A DNA stretch of 64,000 nt from Promerops cafer (taxonomy: Eukaryota; Chordata; Aves; Passeriformes; Nectariniidae). Every line of letters starts with the position of its first letter. The first letter of the stretch is position 1. Below, piece after piece: positions 20,421 to 33,100 of this stretch. The DNA is taken from the NCBI GenBank assembly GCA_013398275.1, contig VZSE01012476.1, forward strand, positions 1,012,580-1,076,579. Direction: 5' to 3'. The position numbers and the translations under genes were made by a program. The notes beneath the pieces are model-generated. The model worked only from the letters and a program-made list of their open reading frames with translations, ran no database searches and was not told the DNA's origin.

Positions 20421-23400
20421 AACAGCTGTTCTTTCCTGATCATGTATGTTTAACAATTTACAATCGATGCTCCCTTTTTCTGGCTAAGCTTAGAGTGAAG
20501 TCAGTCATGAGAGCCTTGATCACCCCCAGTGCTTACTTTTTGCTCTGTCTGGTTCTGGCTTTGTTTGCTCCAGTCAGCTCTTCCTGAGCCAGTGCCTCAG
20601 CACCCTCCTGGTAATAACTCCCTCTGGGGAGTGCTCCCCCAAAGCATGGAGAAGACAACAGGTATGGTGCCTGTGCTCCATGCAGCTTTGTAATGTTTTC
20701 CCAACAGGTTTTGTATGCTCAGTTTGGGTCTTACAGCCTCTTGCCATGCCCCAGGTCATACAACATGCATCTTCATCTTCATGAAATAAAACCATCGCTC
20801 CAACAGAAAAGAAAAAACTCCAAATATAAAAGAAAAACATAAAACCCACCATGCTTATAGCTCAGGGCTACTAGAACACCACATGGGACCCCAAGCAGAT
20901 TCATGGTTAAGTTCTATGTGGGCTGGATTCACCAGGTGTGCTGGGGATAGAGCTCACCGTAAGCAATACAGGTGCAAACCAAACTGTGACTTGGCCTCAG
21001 GGCTAAAGGTTAGTCCCTGGCTTTCTTCTATGCTAGTCCAGAGGGTCTGAGAGATGAAAGACACCTTTGTTTAGTCTGCCAACAAAACAGACATTCAGTA
21101 TTTCAAAGCACATTGTCCAGCTAGTAACTCCTAGGATCCTTTTTCATACTTCTTGGAAAGTGTTGCTCCTTGCTGCTTATCAAGAGTCCTGTAACAACAC
21201 CAGACTGCGTTGCCTTTCTTATCTGACCTCTTCTAGTACTTCTTTGTCGCTAACACTGAACTTTTAACAATACCAACCCTTACAAAGCAATTGTAAAATC
21301 CTTTTCTCTGAGGAGAACGCATTGGTTAGCACAGCAGGCCAACTTTCAGGTTTCTTGAAAGCCTGTCTGTGCCTCAGTTCATTAGGTATGAAAGTGAAAA
21401 AAAAACCTAAACAACTATTCTGTTAATATACTCCATTACTCACAAAGATTTTGAGGATGAAAACATCTGCATCCCTTCCTTTTTTATACATTACGATGAG
21501 AACACATTTGGCACTTGTATCAAAACTGGACATAGCTTCGTGAGCCTGATTTCATACATCCCTAGAACTGTCACCATGTAATCCAATGACAACATGTCTC
21601 CACTCTTCAGTCCTTCCAACAGCAAAGTGGATAGTCCTAAACCCACAACTGTGAGGGAAGAATTACAGATGGTAAAAGAGCTCAGTAGCCCTGAATGAGA
21701 ATGAGAAGTTTGTGCCAGAACAGTGAGGAACCATTAGTAACTGGAGCTTTTTTATTTCCTTCAATGATGTCTTCACTAGCCTTGGCAGGATTTTTATTCA
21801 AATTATGTAGGAAAACAGTTCGTCACTATTTCTACAGAAAATAAACATCCTTTAATTTTTTTTCTCAGTTATTTTCTTCAGTTGGTACCAGAATAATTAA
21901 AAACCTTTAATGTCCATGATTTGTCTGTAGTCTTTGTTTTCAAATAAGCTTTTCTTATCTGTGAAGAGATTTTGTCATCTATTTTCTCAAGCTGCAAGAG
22001 ATTTACGAAAGCTAGGGATTACAGTAAGGTTGGGTTGTTCTTAATTTCTTTTTAACAATCTCAGTGTCTTTTGCAGAATCCTTAACTCTTGTCCTTCTGT
22101 GGATGAAAATTATCAACTATTATTTTTTAGTATTGCTTTTCCTGTTTTATTTGTCCCATGCATCCTGATTATTTCATTCCTTTTATAAAAATCCATAAAA
22201 GGATAAAATATGTGGAAGACAGATAGCTATATAATGCATTCCAGAGAAGATTTATCTATAATTTACTAAGTTCATTTCAAAATCACAGCATTTGTATCAG
22301 TTTTGTTTCCATTTTCTATAGCAGCCTCCCTCAAAATACCACTTCCTTCTTGCCAGGGAAAGCTGTTATCATGGTATTCCCATTATTCCTGACACAGAGA
22401 CTAGGGAAAAATTTGTTAAGCTCCTTAGAAAATTTTCTTTATTCCAACGCAAATGTTTGCTGGGGTAGTTGCAACAGAACTTGTACAACAAGAAACACAC
22501 AGCCAGAACAGCTGGCCCCTGCAGACTGAGGGCAAAGGGAGACTGGTCGGTGGCTGGCAGCAGTGGCTGGAGAGACTCCTACACTGAGTACAGGTCCCAT
22601 CTGTTTCCTTGAATTATGATCATGTCTGGGCAAACGCCACAAAAATTTCAGTGTGGTGTGGCATAAAAAAAAGCTTTCCCATATCATGTCTGCTTGCATA
22701 TGAATTTTAAATGCTCCTACTACTGAAAAAATGGGAATTTTTGAGTGAGAACAGCTACGTTTTTTGACTCCTTGTTGTGCTATGGCCTGGCTGAAACCAC
22801 TATGGAAAAGCAGGGAGAAGTATCTGCAGAAAGGATGACATTAGGGAAAGATGATGGGCCTCTAAACATGTGATTAATGGATATCATCACATCTGGAGAG
22901 AGTGATCCTGCTCCCTGGGAAAGGCAGGAGTACCCAGGGACAGGGCTTGGGTACTGGACAGCTGGTGGATTTGTTTCCAACTTTGAATGCTGCAGCAGCA
23001 GCAGGGCTACAATAAGATACAGGAAAAAAGGTGCAAAATGCTGGAAGACACTGTCAGATGCAGCTCCCAAATGCCCAATCTGGCTCCAGGGAGAGAAAGG
23101 CGCTTCTAAGTCAGAACTTCTCCTGGGGGCACTTTTTGTGGTGGAACCTCTTCAAACCTTTTCCTCTTGAGCAGCTGGGTGACACCACCACCTACACAGC
23201 CTTGCCCAGGTTGTCTGGGCACTCCCAGCACTTATGTTTCCTCAAAAAATTGGAAGCTCCCTTTGCCTAAGTATGCTGGCTGAAAACATGAGCTCTGGTC
23301 CAGCTACTGGCTTGGGGTTTGTCTGACCCTTCCCCAGGGCCCAAAAAAGACACCTGCCCCACCTGTCCACACTGATAAGGAGCAGTTGTGGCAACAGCAG

Positions 23401-23568
23401 CATCACCACACCAGGAAGGCATATGCTGCCATCAGATGTCCCACTGAGACAGTAATAACCCTTCAGATTCCCCAGCCAGGGACCAAGGATGGGTATCTTC
23501 CAGTTACAGAAATTTAGCTGGGGGGATTGACTTTGCTTCAGTTTAAACTCACATTAATTCAATTAGAA
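20421..23568. other. Unannotated DNA, no gene seen
   Basis: AT-rich DNA with random short frames (maximum about 97 codons). A 25-bp word at 22495-22519 is identical to part of the LTR relic at 26971-26995 and is listed separately. A short CAG-type run (GCAGCAGCAGCAG) near 22991 is too short to matter. Confidence 0.5.
22495..22519 (+). repeat. 25-bp exact match to the LTR relic at 26971-26995
   Basis: This 25-mer, containing CAGCCAGAACAGCTGGCCCC, is identical and in the same orientation as part of the LTR relic further right. Flanking similarity is weak: a CAAGAA word upstream and a loosely similar ACTGA continuation. It may be a tiny remnant of a second LTR of the same family; chance alone is unlikely for 25 exact bases. 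Confidence 0.6.
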
Positions 23569-23617
23569 TGGCATTTTCAAAATAAGAATTTAACTTGATC
23601 TTGTTTTGAAAATGTCA
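23569..23617 (+). repeat. Near-perfect 49-nt stem-loop
   Basis: Left arm TGGCATTTTCAAAATAAGA (23569-23587) and right arm TCTTGTTTTGAAAATGTCA (23599-23617) pair along all 19 positions around an 11-base loop. Seventeen pairs are Watson-Crick. The other two become G-U wobbles in a + strand transcript, whereas a minus-strand transcript would have two A-C mismatches. A preference for one strand is what an RNA-level structure would show. It is shorter than a usual microRNA precursor (about 60-80 nt), and pairing does not continue outward. Alternatives are a chance inverted repeat in AT-rich DNA or the remains of a small inverted-repeat transposon. Confidence 0.7.
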
Positions 23618-26600
23618 AAAGGAAATGTTTCAACCAATGCAAAATTATTACTTTTGTTTTATATTCAGCCAAAATAGTTCAGCAAGCTGATTCAGACGCC
23701 CTAAGACTGTGCTTCTAGAGAATAACAAGCCAATAGGACAGCAAATTTTTGCAGAGCTCTAGCCTGGATCTGGTTTTGTGCAGCTCTGTCCTTGCTGCAG
23801 ACTTAACTTGAACTATCTTCACTTCTGCTCCCCTCTCAAACTGAGCTGCCACTTTAGAAAATGGTAGACTGCAGGCATCTGGATTAGTGAGTGGGATGAT
23901 TTTTTTAGCAGTGCAAACATACTACAGTGCTAACAAGATGGTCAAGTGAAGTTTTTGGATGAAGAGTTTATTTGTCAAACATGCAGTTTCAGAATCATTA
24001 GAAGGATTCACAACTTCCACTTGAATTTTTTAAAAAATCTGGTAAATATTTGATATGTGTTACATTGCAAAATATTTTAAAGAACTCCAAGTGCTCTGTT
24101 TCACCACTTTTTTTAAAAAATGAAAACCCAAAGGTTTCTCATCTTTCATTTTGATACACGCACTTAGCTCTTGCCAAATGTCTCAAAATATCATTTTGCA
24201 TCAATATTGACAAAATCACTATCCACTGCCTGTTCCATTGGACAACCAGAACAAGTCTCACAGTCAGAGACAGTTATCTGGTGTTGGCTATGGGATACAA
24301 GCAAGACCTCCTGCCTGATGGGTGGCATCCCTGGTGTCACAGCCCTCCCTGTGGTGACAAGGGATCGATCAGTGGCTGTTGTCGTCAATCCAGTTTTTCT
24401 CTTTCTGACCTGGAGGGTGACTGACCAGCCTCAGCACTTCTGGGGGTAGAAAAAAATAGATGTAGCTGGCACAGCTCCACCATGAGCCATTTACTCACTA
24501 GCTAGTGAAGCAGACGTTTTGTTTTCTGGCTGTCCCCAGTCTAACTCACCTCTGAAGACTGTAGCAGCAGATGAGACAAGTGTGTGACAACAGTTAACTG
24601 TTAGTAGTAATTTTGAAGCCTGGAAGTATTTGTGTCAGAGAAAGCTGGCTAAGCTGCTGGCCTCTGCTAAGGCAGCAAGGAGAGGAAACCCCAAGGGATG
24701 GCTGATCTGATGCTGCTGGTCCCCAGCAGCCTCTTGGAGTTGCCACAGGCTGCAGTACCCACCACCGCAGAGACACCACGGACAATGAACTGCGAATTCC
24801 TCTGCAATGTTTATTGAAATTCATATTTTGGTGAATCATCCTTGCAATCTCCTTCCGTACTAGATATTCAACATCTACTCCAAAATAATGTTAAAAATAA
24901 CTGATTGACTTGCAACAAGCAGATGGCTCCTAGATCCTTCTCCATTTTTCTGCACCCCATAAAACGTGGGCTTTTTTCTTCAATATATATACACTGTGAT
25001 ATTAAGACATTAGAAATATTGAAAATACAGCAGTTAAAAACCTGATGTAGTTAAATATACCCTCTGAAGAAAAGCTCTAAGTAGTTGCTGAAACGGCCAG
25101 CCAGAGCTGTTACTCCAACATCAATGTCCCAGCATTGCGCAGAAATTAAACAGGTGAGTAAAACTAAAACTTCTTTCAGGCTCCTTCTGCATAGCAAGTA
25201 GTCAGATGCATAAACCTTTGGGGGACATAGCTGACTGGATGCTGCATCTCATCCTTCCAACTCCAGTTCCTGCACAGGAGGCTCCAAAATCACAGTAAAG
25301 TCTACTTTTCCTCTGCTGCACTTACCAGGAAAGTCAGCAAGGCTCAGCCTGGACCTGGGCTCATGGCAGGCTCCAAGAGCTGCAGGGAAAGGTGATGGCA
25401 CAGCACCTACAGGAGGGAGCCAGACCCCAAGTGTACAGCTGCCAGCAGGCAACAGCCTTGGGGGCCTGTACCCAGGCCATGCTTAAACTTTTTTCTCAAA
25501 AGAAGCCAGCTGGGTCAGTCAGGCAGCTTGGAAGAACAACGTTACATATGGAGCAGCCACTCTCTGTCTAGAGACAGAACCCAGAAGCAGTCTAGGGAGA
25601 TAAGCTGTGAGACAGTGCAGGTTCACCCCTTTGCTCTATAGACCTAATAAATTGTGCTTTTCTTGTGGGGAGAAAAAATCATCAATGCCTCAGCTTATTT
25701 ATATATGAGCCTGTGTCTCCAAGAAGAGCTTTTCAACCATGTTGAGGCATTAACCAGTATTGAGAAATCCCTGAGAACAACCTTATTTGCTCAGATTGGG
25801 CTGTGTATTTGCTTTTTGAGTTTCTAAATGCTTGCTAAGGAAAACAGGGGGCAGATGCCCATTTTCAGTTGAATCCTGAATTAATAGCTTGCAGCCCATC
25901 ACCTGGCTAAATGGTCAGGACACCAGACTGCTGCTTGCCCACATAGCACCATGTCCAGGCTCTCACACAGATCTCTCACCATCAGGAGAGAAGCATAAAA
26001 TTCCTTGAAGTCAACGGGAGACTCTGGAAAGCTGACTGTGTGATACTGCCCTTCGTCTTTGCTTCAGCATCAAGGACATCAAGGCCTTTAAGCCGTGTAT
26101 AAGGCAAGCATGCCTGCCCCCAGTCCCTTGCAGGCTGAGAAACTAATGGTGAATTCAGATATATCATCCTAAGTGACAATTAATTGACCTCAAAGTTGCA
26201 GTAGCTCCAGAGGCATCGTCGCTGGCTCTATTGTTCTTTAATATGTCATTCAGAGAAGGTCAGCAGGCTCCTGCAAGAGACATTTGAAGGACTTGCTGGA
26301 GCAGATTGCCATCTCAAGAGAAGATTAAATTATGATTCCTTAGACTCCAGTTTTATCTTAGGGTGGGTGATTTGTGCACAGGGTACAAAAGAAAGGAACA
26401 GACATCTCAACATTTCTCAAAAGCTTTTAGTTTCCAAGGGACTTAGAACAGACATCATAAACTTTGCAATACGAGAGCAGCGGGTACAAAGATAGCGTCT
26501 TACCCTTGCCAGACAGCTTTGCTACACCCTGTTGATGTATTAATGTCACTGAAAAAACAGCTGTAATTCAGAAATGGAGGTCTTGTAGTGTAACCAAACA

Positions 26601-26794
26601 CTGTTAAAAGACCTGCTGAGTTTGGAAATGAGAAGTCCTACACTAATAAAAATTAAAGAATTTCGCTCCAAAAATGGAGGTAAAAAAAAGCAAGGAGATG
26701 CCCTTTCCCAGTATCCAAATCTTCAAATTCACTTCTAGAGTGCTTTAAGAAAACAGTTTGTTTTGTGTCACAGCATTAAAAACCACAACCAGCC
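23618..26794. other. Unannotated DNA, no gene seen
   Basis: AT-rich DNA with short chance frames (92 codons at most). A 7-bp inverted repeat TCTGTCT/AGACAGA with a two-base spacer lies at 25563-25578. No recognisable transposon or exon was seen. Confidence 0.5.
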
Positions 26795-27060
26795 TCTCCC
26801 GGTTTTTGGCGGGGATGGAGTTAATTTTTTTGATTTGTGCTGGAATGATGTGGATAACTCGGGGATGATTTAGCTCTCAATGAGCAGGGCTTACGCAGTG
26901 TCAAGACCTGGTCTGCCTCCCACCCCACCCCACCAGTGAGGGAGTTCGGGGTGCACAAGAAGCTGGGAGGACACACAGCCAGAACAGCTGGCCCCAACTG
27001 ACCAGAGGGATATTCCAGACCATATGAAGATGGGGGAAGAAAGAAGAAGTGAAAAGTGGG
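26795..27060 (+). mobile_element. Endogenous retrovirus LTR relic (partial, no internal region)
   Basis: The segment carries blocks I associate from memory with a songbird ERV LTR family. In order these are a TCTCCCGGTTT-type start, GGGATGGAGTTAATTTTTTT, GATTTGTGCTGGAATGATG, a CCCACCCCACCCCACCAG C-rich block, and ACCAGAGGGATATTCCAGACC followed by CATATGAAGATGGGGG. Order and orientation fit the + strand. Compared with what I remember, the TATA-box stretch appears deleted between CATATGA and the purine-rich block, and the 3' part is not recognisable. No gag, pol or env sequence lies on either side, so this looks like a degraded solo LTR. Exact ends are uncertain. Confidence 0.7.
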
Positions 27061-30000
27061 GGGCTTATTTTTTAAATTTTCCTAGGCATTTTAGCAGCCT
27101 TGAAACCTAAACCTGCAACCCACCCAGCTACTGGGAATGACAGGGTAGAGGGTTGTGCCTGTGTGCATTATTGGTCATCACTCCAACTCCAGTGTCCCTG
27201 TAAGCACCAGCACCCAGCAGAGACAGCTGCTGGTGGGAACTGGAATGGACATCAGCTCCAGACCCATGATTGGTTACTTTCTTTGGACATTTTGCAATCT
27301 GTTTTTGTGACTTTTAAGCATCATCTTCTTAATTTATTTAAGGCAGTGGTGGAAACTTAAGGATTCTATCCCCTTCCAAAGTCATCTCTTCTTCCAGGCT
27401 TTAACAGCTTCTTTTAGGTTTAGCACTGTAACTTCCTATCTCCCTTCTTTCACACACACAGTACATCTGCAAATGAGAGGCTGAGAGCTACATGAGCTCA
27501 GAAAAAGGTGTTTCAAGAAAAGCAATGAAAGAAGAGGAAAAACAGCAATTTCAGTTAATGAGGGATGCTATGAAGTTCGATGCAGAAGAAACACAGCCTG
27601 ATATTTTTCTCTGATTTCTGTGCACATTTATGTGTGGCTGTGGGTATAAACCCATTTTTTAATCATTTGTGTACTACAACACACCAGTCTAGGCTGCTCA
27701 AAGTACAACATTGGTGACTATGGGGTCAAGACAAATAGGAATTTTGAATTCCATTTAGCAAAACAGAAATTCTGAGTAACTTCCATAAAGGTTGAAAATA
27801 GCTTAATTTAACTGCTATTGTGCTAAGATGGAAATTATTAAGCATCTTTTTCTTTGGTTATGCAGACTTCCTCAAAAAGCTATTATCAGTTTTTTTATGA
27901 GGAACATAAAGGGGCTATTTCAGAAAAAGGCAAATTAAAATTGTCTTTAAAGTGTTCAGACGTAGGTAAGCAGATGTGATTTTCACACTCATGCCTGTTT
28001 CTAAGAGACTACAAGCCTTTCTAGTACACTGGGTAACGTGAAGAATCATGAAAAAATTCGTGATACTTTCAGAGAACAAGGTGGTAGCTGTAAAGCATTT
28101 GTAAAATTGAATAGTGGAGCTGGAATCTGAAGTACAACATTGACACAACAGAAACAAAACCCACTGACTTATGAGGTCCTTTATAATAAGGGCTTTGCTA
28201 TCCCACACATTGTATCTATGTGAGGTTCAAATGTACAAGAAACTCAGCTAAGGCATTGGAACCCCCCAGGGCAGGAAGATGAAAAGTGCCTTACGGGGTC
28301 TGAATCACTCATTTGTGTAGTCTTGCTCCTCCTGCAGTCCCTGGGCTCATTCTGGCTGGGGACACCCTTACCTCCTAGGCAGCACTGAGGGGGAACCTGC
28401 CCAGAAAGGGCAGGGAGGGTCCCTCACTCGCCAGGTACAGTCTGCTCCAAGTAAACACCTTGTTATTTTTGATGCAAACGTATCTTTAAAAAGTGATGTA
28501 ATTTTCTGTACTTGGGCACAAAAACCAAAATGAAAAAGGCAGCATAGGAATCAATCTGTATATTGGCTAGTTTGATGAATACATCAAAGGGAAAACTATT
28601 TCAGAAATGCAAAACCTTATTATAAAACAATGATAAAAACATATTTACAACATCTGATTAAACAAAAGAAATCAAGTTTCTTGGATAGTACACCAGATCC
28701 TTGTTTGTTTTGGTTTATTAATAAATCGTGATAATTATCTTTCATTGCTTTGCTTGTAAGAAGTTAGCATCAATATTGTATTTGTTTCCATTAAAATAGT
28801 GATTTATAGGCTATCTCTTACACTAAAAACCATTACAGAAAGATCAATTTATCAGTAAACTTTAATGGACAAATAAACTGGAGACAACATGTTCAGTTCA
28901 AATTAGATTTAGCCTATTATTGGGTTGCAGGCTAAGGACACAGAGAATTGAACCTTTGTATATTAAACAATAATGTAAGCAAATGCAGTTTGCATCTTTG
29001 TTAGCTGGATTTCTAAAAGCAACCATAGCCTTCTTCACTGTTAACCCTTTATTTTGTGTTCAATTTCAAGCAGAAATACAGGAATATGATGTGACAGGGC
29101 TATTTTTGTATCATTTCCATCTCACCCAAAGGAAAAAGAATCCAGCAGTATTCTGCAATGAGTTAACAAAAAGGTTTGCTTGAAGTTTGACCACTCCGGG
29201 AGATCTGCCCAAGCATCCCTGAGGCTGCAGGCAGGACAGCAGGCAGGTTTCCAAGGAAGGACAGAAGGAAGGGCAGCCTGTGCCTAGTGACTGGCTCCAG
29301 GGTGGGCACCACCATTTTGTGGATGTTGCTGTCCTTCCTGGGATGGACTCTGGGAAGGATGCTGGGATGCCAAGAGGTCCAGCCCCAGGTGAGTTGTCCC
29401 AGTCCCTCACATGGAAGAGGACAGTGACCCAGGTTACTGCTGTACTGAAAGGCTATTGGACACTCAGTTCATTCCATGGACAGGAATAGGAATTTCCTCT
29501 CAAATCCTTTGTGATGTATAAGTGGTGCTCAGCATGTCAGAAGCCACCAGAGACCAACCACGCAGCAAACCTGGTCTGCAGTGAGGGGACTTGGCCACTT
29601 GCAGCAAGTGCAACCACGCATCTCCTCTGCACTGTCCTCCTCACGCTCTAGCAAGAGGCAGTGTTAACTCTGGGAAGCCTGTGTATGTTAATGCAAATCT
29701 GTACATACTGTGCCTTTAAATGCATCTATTTTCCTTTTTCCTAAATGTGTTTAAAGGCAAACAGCAGTGCCTGTCAAATTCTTGACTTTTCTTTTTATTA
29801 TTTTTGAACACATCACAGATACATTTGCAGCAAACCAATTTACTAATTTGGTCTGAGATTATTACATGTCCTTTATGGAATAACTACTGAAAAATTGCAC
29901 CATAAATACACAAGTACACTATCTGGTTAGATGAGAAACCTTGGTTCTCACTGAAAATACTTCGTATTTTCCCATATGCTGATATATGATGCGTATGTTA

Positions 30001-30116
30001 GTGCAGATGATACATGACTGGGGCAGCTAATCGAGTGTTTTGTCACACAAAGTAAGCATATGTGAAAAGCATTTAATCAGCTATAGCCATGCAATGTCTA
30101 CTTTGTGCATCAAAAT
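27061..30116. other. Unannotated DNA, no gene seen
   Basis: AT-rich, with a modest GC-richer patch around 29190-29480. Frames there (up to 99 codons on the minus strand, 69 on the plus) are mutually overlapping and unrecognisable. No simple repeats or transposon ends were noticed. Confidence 0.5.
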
Positions 30117-30195
30117 TATTAATTAATTATTAATTATTAATAATTACTATTAATACATAGCAATACTATGTATTATTAATACATTAATAGCAATG
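30117..30195. repeat. AT-rich (ATTA)n-like tract with perfect 10-bp hairpin
   Basis: About 80 bp of ATTA/TTAA words. Within it TAATACATAG (30151-30160) and CTATGTATTA (30166-30175) form a perfect 10-bp stem with a five-base loop. It is an easily unpaired, cruciform-prone stretch; a biological role is not indicated. Confidence 0.85.
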
Positions 30196-33100
30196 TGTTA
30201 CTAACACCTATGTTTGTAAAAATTCACTTACCCTCACTGCAATGGAGTTCAAGCAATTTACTCTTTTACTGCTTATTTCTAACTAGTCTAAATAGGACAC
30301 TGGCAATAATGAACCAATTTCAGTCCAAAGCAATTGAGACATCTGCCCTGGCCCTGGGGCTGGGAGCTTGCATCCTGCCCAGAATGTGCTCCACACTGAC
30401 AAAGCTGTACATCCAAATGAACACTCCCTCAGGCAAGACATAGAGCTGATCACCACAGCACGCTGCTGACAGGCATGATGGCTAAGCACAATCTGGACAA
30501 CTACAGAAATTATTTTTTAAACTAAAATAGCCAAAAAAAAAAAAAAAAAAAAAAGAGAGAGAAAAACGGAGTGAGTAATTTGGTATCTCTGCAAGTAGCA
30601 CACCTAAAGTAAAAGAGTGGTTAAGAAACTTAACTACCAGGTAGGCTTTTATGGAAATTTTAGATATGAACCCTTACAAACATACAAGAAAAATCTATCC
30701 TAAAGAGAGCAAGGAAGACTTAGGTGATAGCTGGTCTGTGTTCTACCATAAATTCAAAGTCATGCCAATGTCTTTGGTATTCTGTGTATCTGATCCACAC
30801 ATGCACAACAGCTCTGCCATGCATTGCACATGTCAGATTTATCATGTGGGTCAGGAGCAATTCATCCTGCAGATGCAGGGAGCATGATGTGTCTGGAGCC
30901 TCTCAGATTGGCAGCCAGCATCCAGCAGCTGTTGGCTCTGGGTTGTTGGATTTCCAGTTTTCCAGTCTGGGCTACTGCTCACCTTACTTACTGGGCAACC
31001 AGAAATGTGGCAAATAACAAAAAACAAAACAAGACCAAAACAAACCAAAAAAAGGCACAGCAATGGGTAAAGCAATAGTCTATCAAGAGTACAAGAAGCA
31101 GTAGAGCTGGCAGACATATGCCTCTTTTGCCTACACCTTTTTACTAGGCAGATGCAATTGAAATAAAAACTGTGACATGAAAAATGCCAAAAAGCAAGAA
31201 AGAAGAAACTGGTCAAATTCTATTAACATGAGTGGAAATTAAATGCCTAGCTGCTGTACATGCCTTTGAAAATCTCTGACCTAAATTGAGAGAGAAATAT
31301 CCTTTGCGGAACACACAGAATGCCAAATACAGATTTTGGATTCATCTATGAAAATAGATTATGTTACTATCAGAGAGAGTACAGTGAAGCATCAGCCTTC
31401 CCTTAAACCCAGTTACATATATACATACATAAATAAATCCCTGACCTGCCAAATTTCCTTAGCCGATGTAAACTGTTTTTAAAGATATTTCTATCACATG
31501 AATAAACATCACTTCCTATATTTTTGTCAACTGAGTGTAAGGATTTAAAGAAGACAGATCAAGTTTATTTTAGATTCCCTGAGGAAAAACAAACCCATCT
31601 GTCCTCACTCCTTCCTGCTGCTTTACAGTGTTCACTATTAGTTATTTCTGTAACACACCTACATTTATCCTTATCTGCAGGAGGAACATTTATCTCACAA
31701 ATACTCCTGTCAAATGGTTCTAAAGTGCCAGCAGTTAAAACAAAAAAGTGAATCCCCATAGAAATGAGATTTATAACATAGGAAAGGAGATAAGGTGAGC
31801 TCTAACCTGGTGAGTCTAAAGCTGATGCCATGACATCTCTCACGGAGTGTGACATGGGGACACAAGAAGTTGAGAAACAAGTATACTGGGCAAAAGAGAA
31901 GCATGATGCCTGCTTTACTACATAATGGTGGGCTTGTCATCATAATGGTGCTTCTTTAGTTTGCTGGTTGAAGAAATCACGTTTGCTTGCTCTTTTCTTT
32001 CCCTCCTCACAGGTGGCATATGTAAAAGGTGAAGCCTGGCACTACCTGTAACAGAGGTGCAGTCCCAATACAGAAAGTCCCCAGCACTGAAAGATTTGTC
32101 TTTATTTTCACCAGTGCACCACAGTCCATGCTCCTTTTTGCAAGAAAATGCTCCTTCAAATCTGGAGATATCTTAAAATAGTATATTATCAAATCACAAT
32201 TGCTTAAGCCAGCAGAACTGATGGAAAGCCATGTTTACTGACCTTCAAGATACACCTGTAGGGGATGATGCTCTGCAGAGTTCCATGGCAGTGAGACTTC
32301 AGCTTTCTACAGCTGTCATGCAGGTCAGAAGAATATATGTGCACATGGAAGTGTTTCCAAGCTCCTTGCTATTTAAGCAGAGACTCAACCCAACATTTAC
32401 AAATGACCCTGTATCACGAACTTCTATTGACAAAGTAACATAATGCACTGTCATAACAATGGCTTTACACAGTTATTTCCAGGACAACAGCAGTTTACAA
32501 CACAATTTCTGTTGTGCTTTTGCTTTCAGTGTTGGGACTTCAGTTTTACTCCCTCTCATCTCCAGTGGCAGTGCTGCTGTTCCCATCCCCACTGAGGTGT
32601 GAGTGTGGCATGTGGCCATCCTGGTAAGAAAGTTAGGACTGCAACAAATGAGCTGGAAATTTTATTTCTCAAAAGCTGCTTACTGCATGTCTCACCTCTG
32701 CAGCATGCAAGCCTCTGAGGCACGCCTCTCTTAACACACATTTCCACGTGAGTGGATTTGGTGAGTATCTCAAGACAGTTTTGTTTAATGTAGCTCTGAG
32801 CTGCGCTGTTTCATTAGTCTCAATGGCAACATCTCAACTTACCTGAGCTGCAGGTTTATGTTTCTCTGCACTGACAGCTTGAACACAATTTAGCTTGTGC
32901 TCCAGATAATCACAAATCCCATCTGTCTTCGCTTTAAGAAAGACAGAGATCCTTCTGGGGAGGATCCTGTGCTGTTCTGTCTGCTAAAAGTCAAGTCTTG
33001 TGGTACCCATTTAAGATGGATGGAATACCAGGAGACAGCTGGAGCAGGCAAGGAGCCCCACACTGGCTACAACACCCACAGTGTTCCCACCAGTGCCCTC

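Noticed and set aside
20575..20645. Possible old CR1 3' region in inverted orientation
   Set aside because: Similarity is limited to about 40 bp with many differences and no CR1 tail follows.
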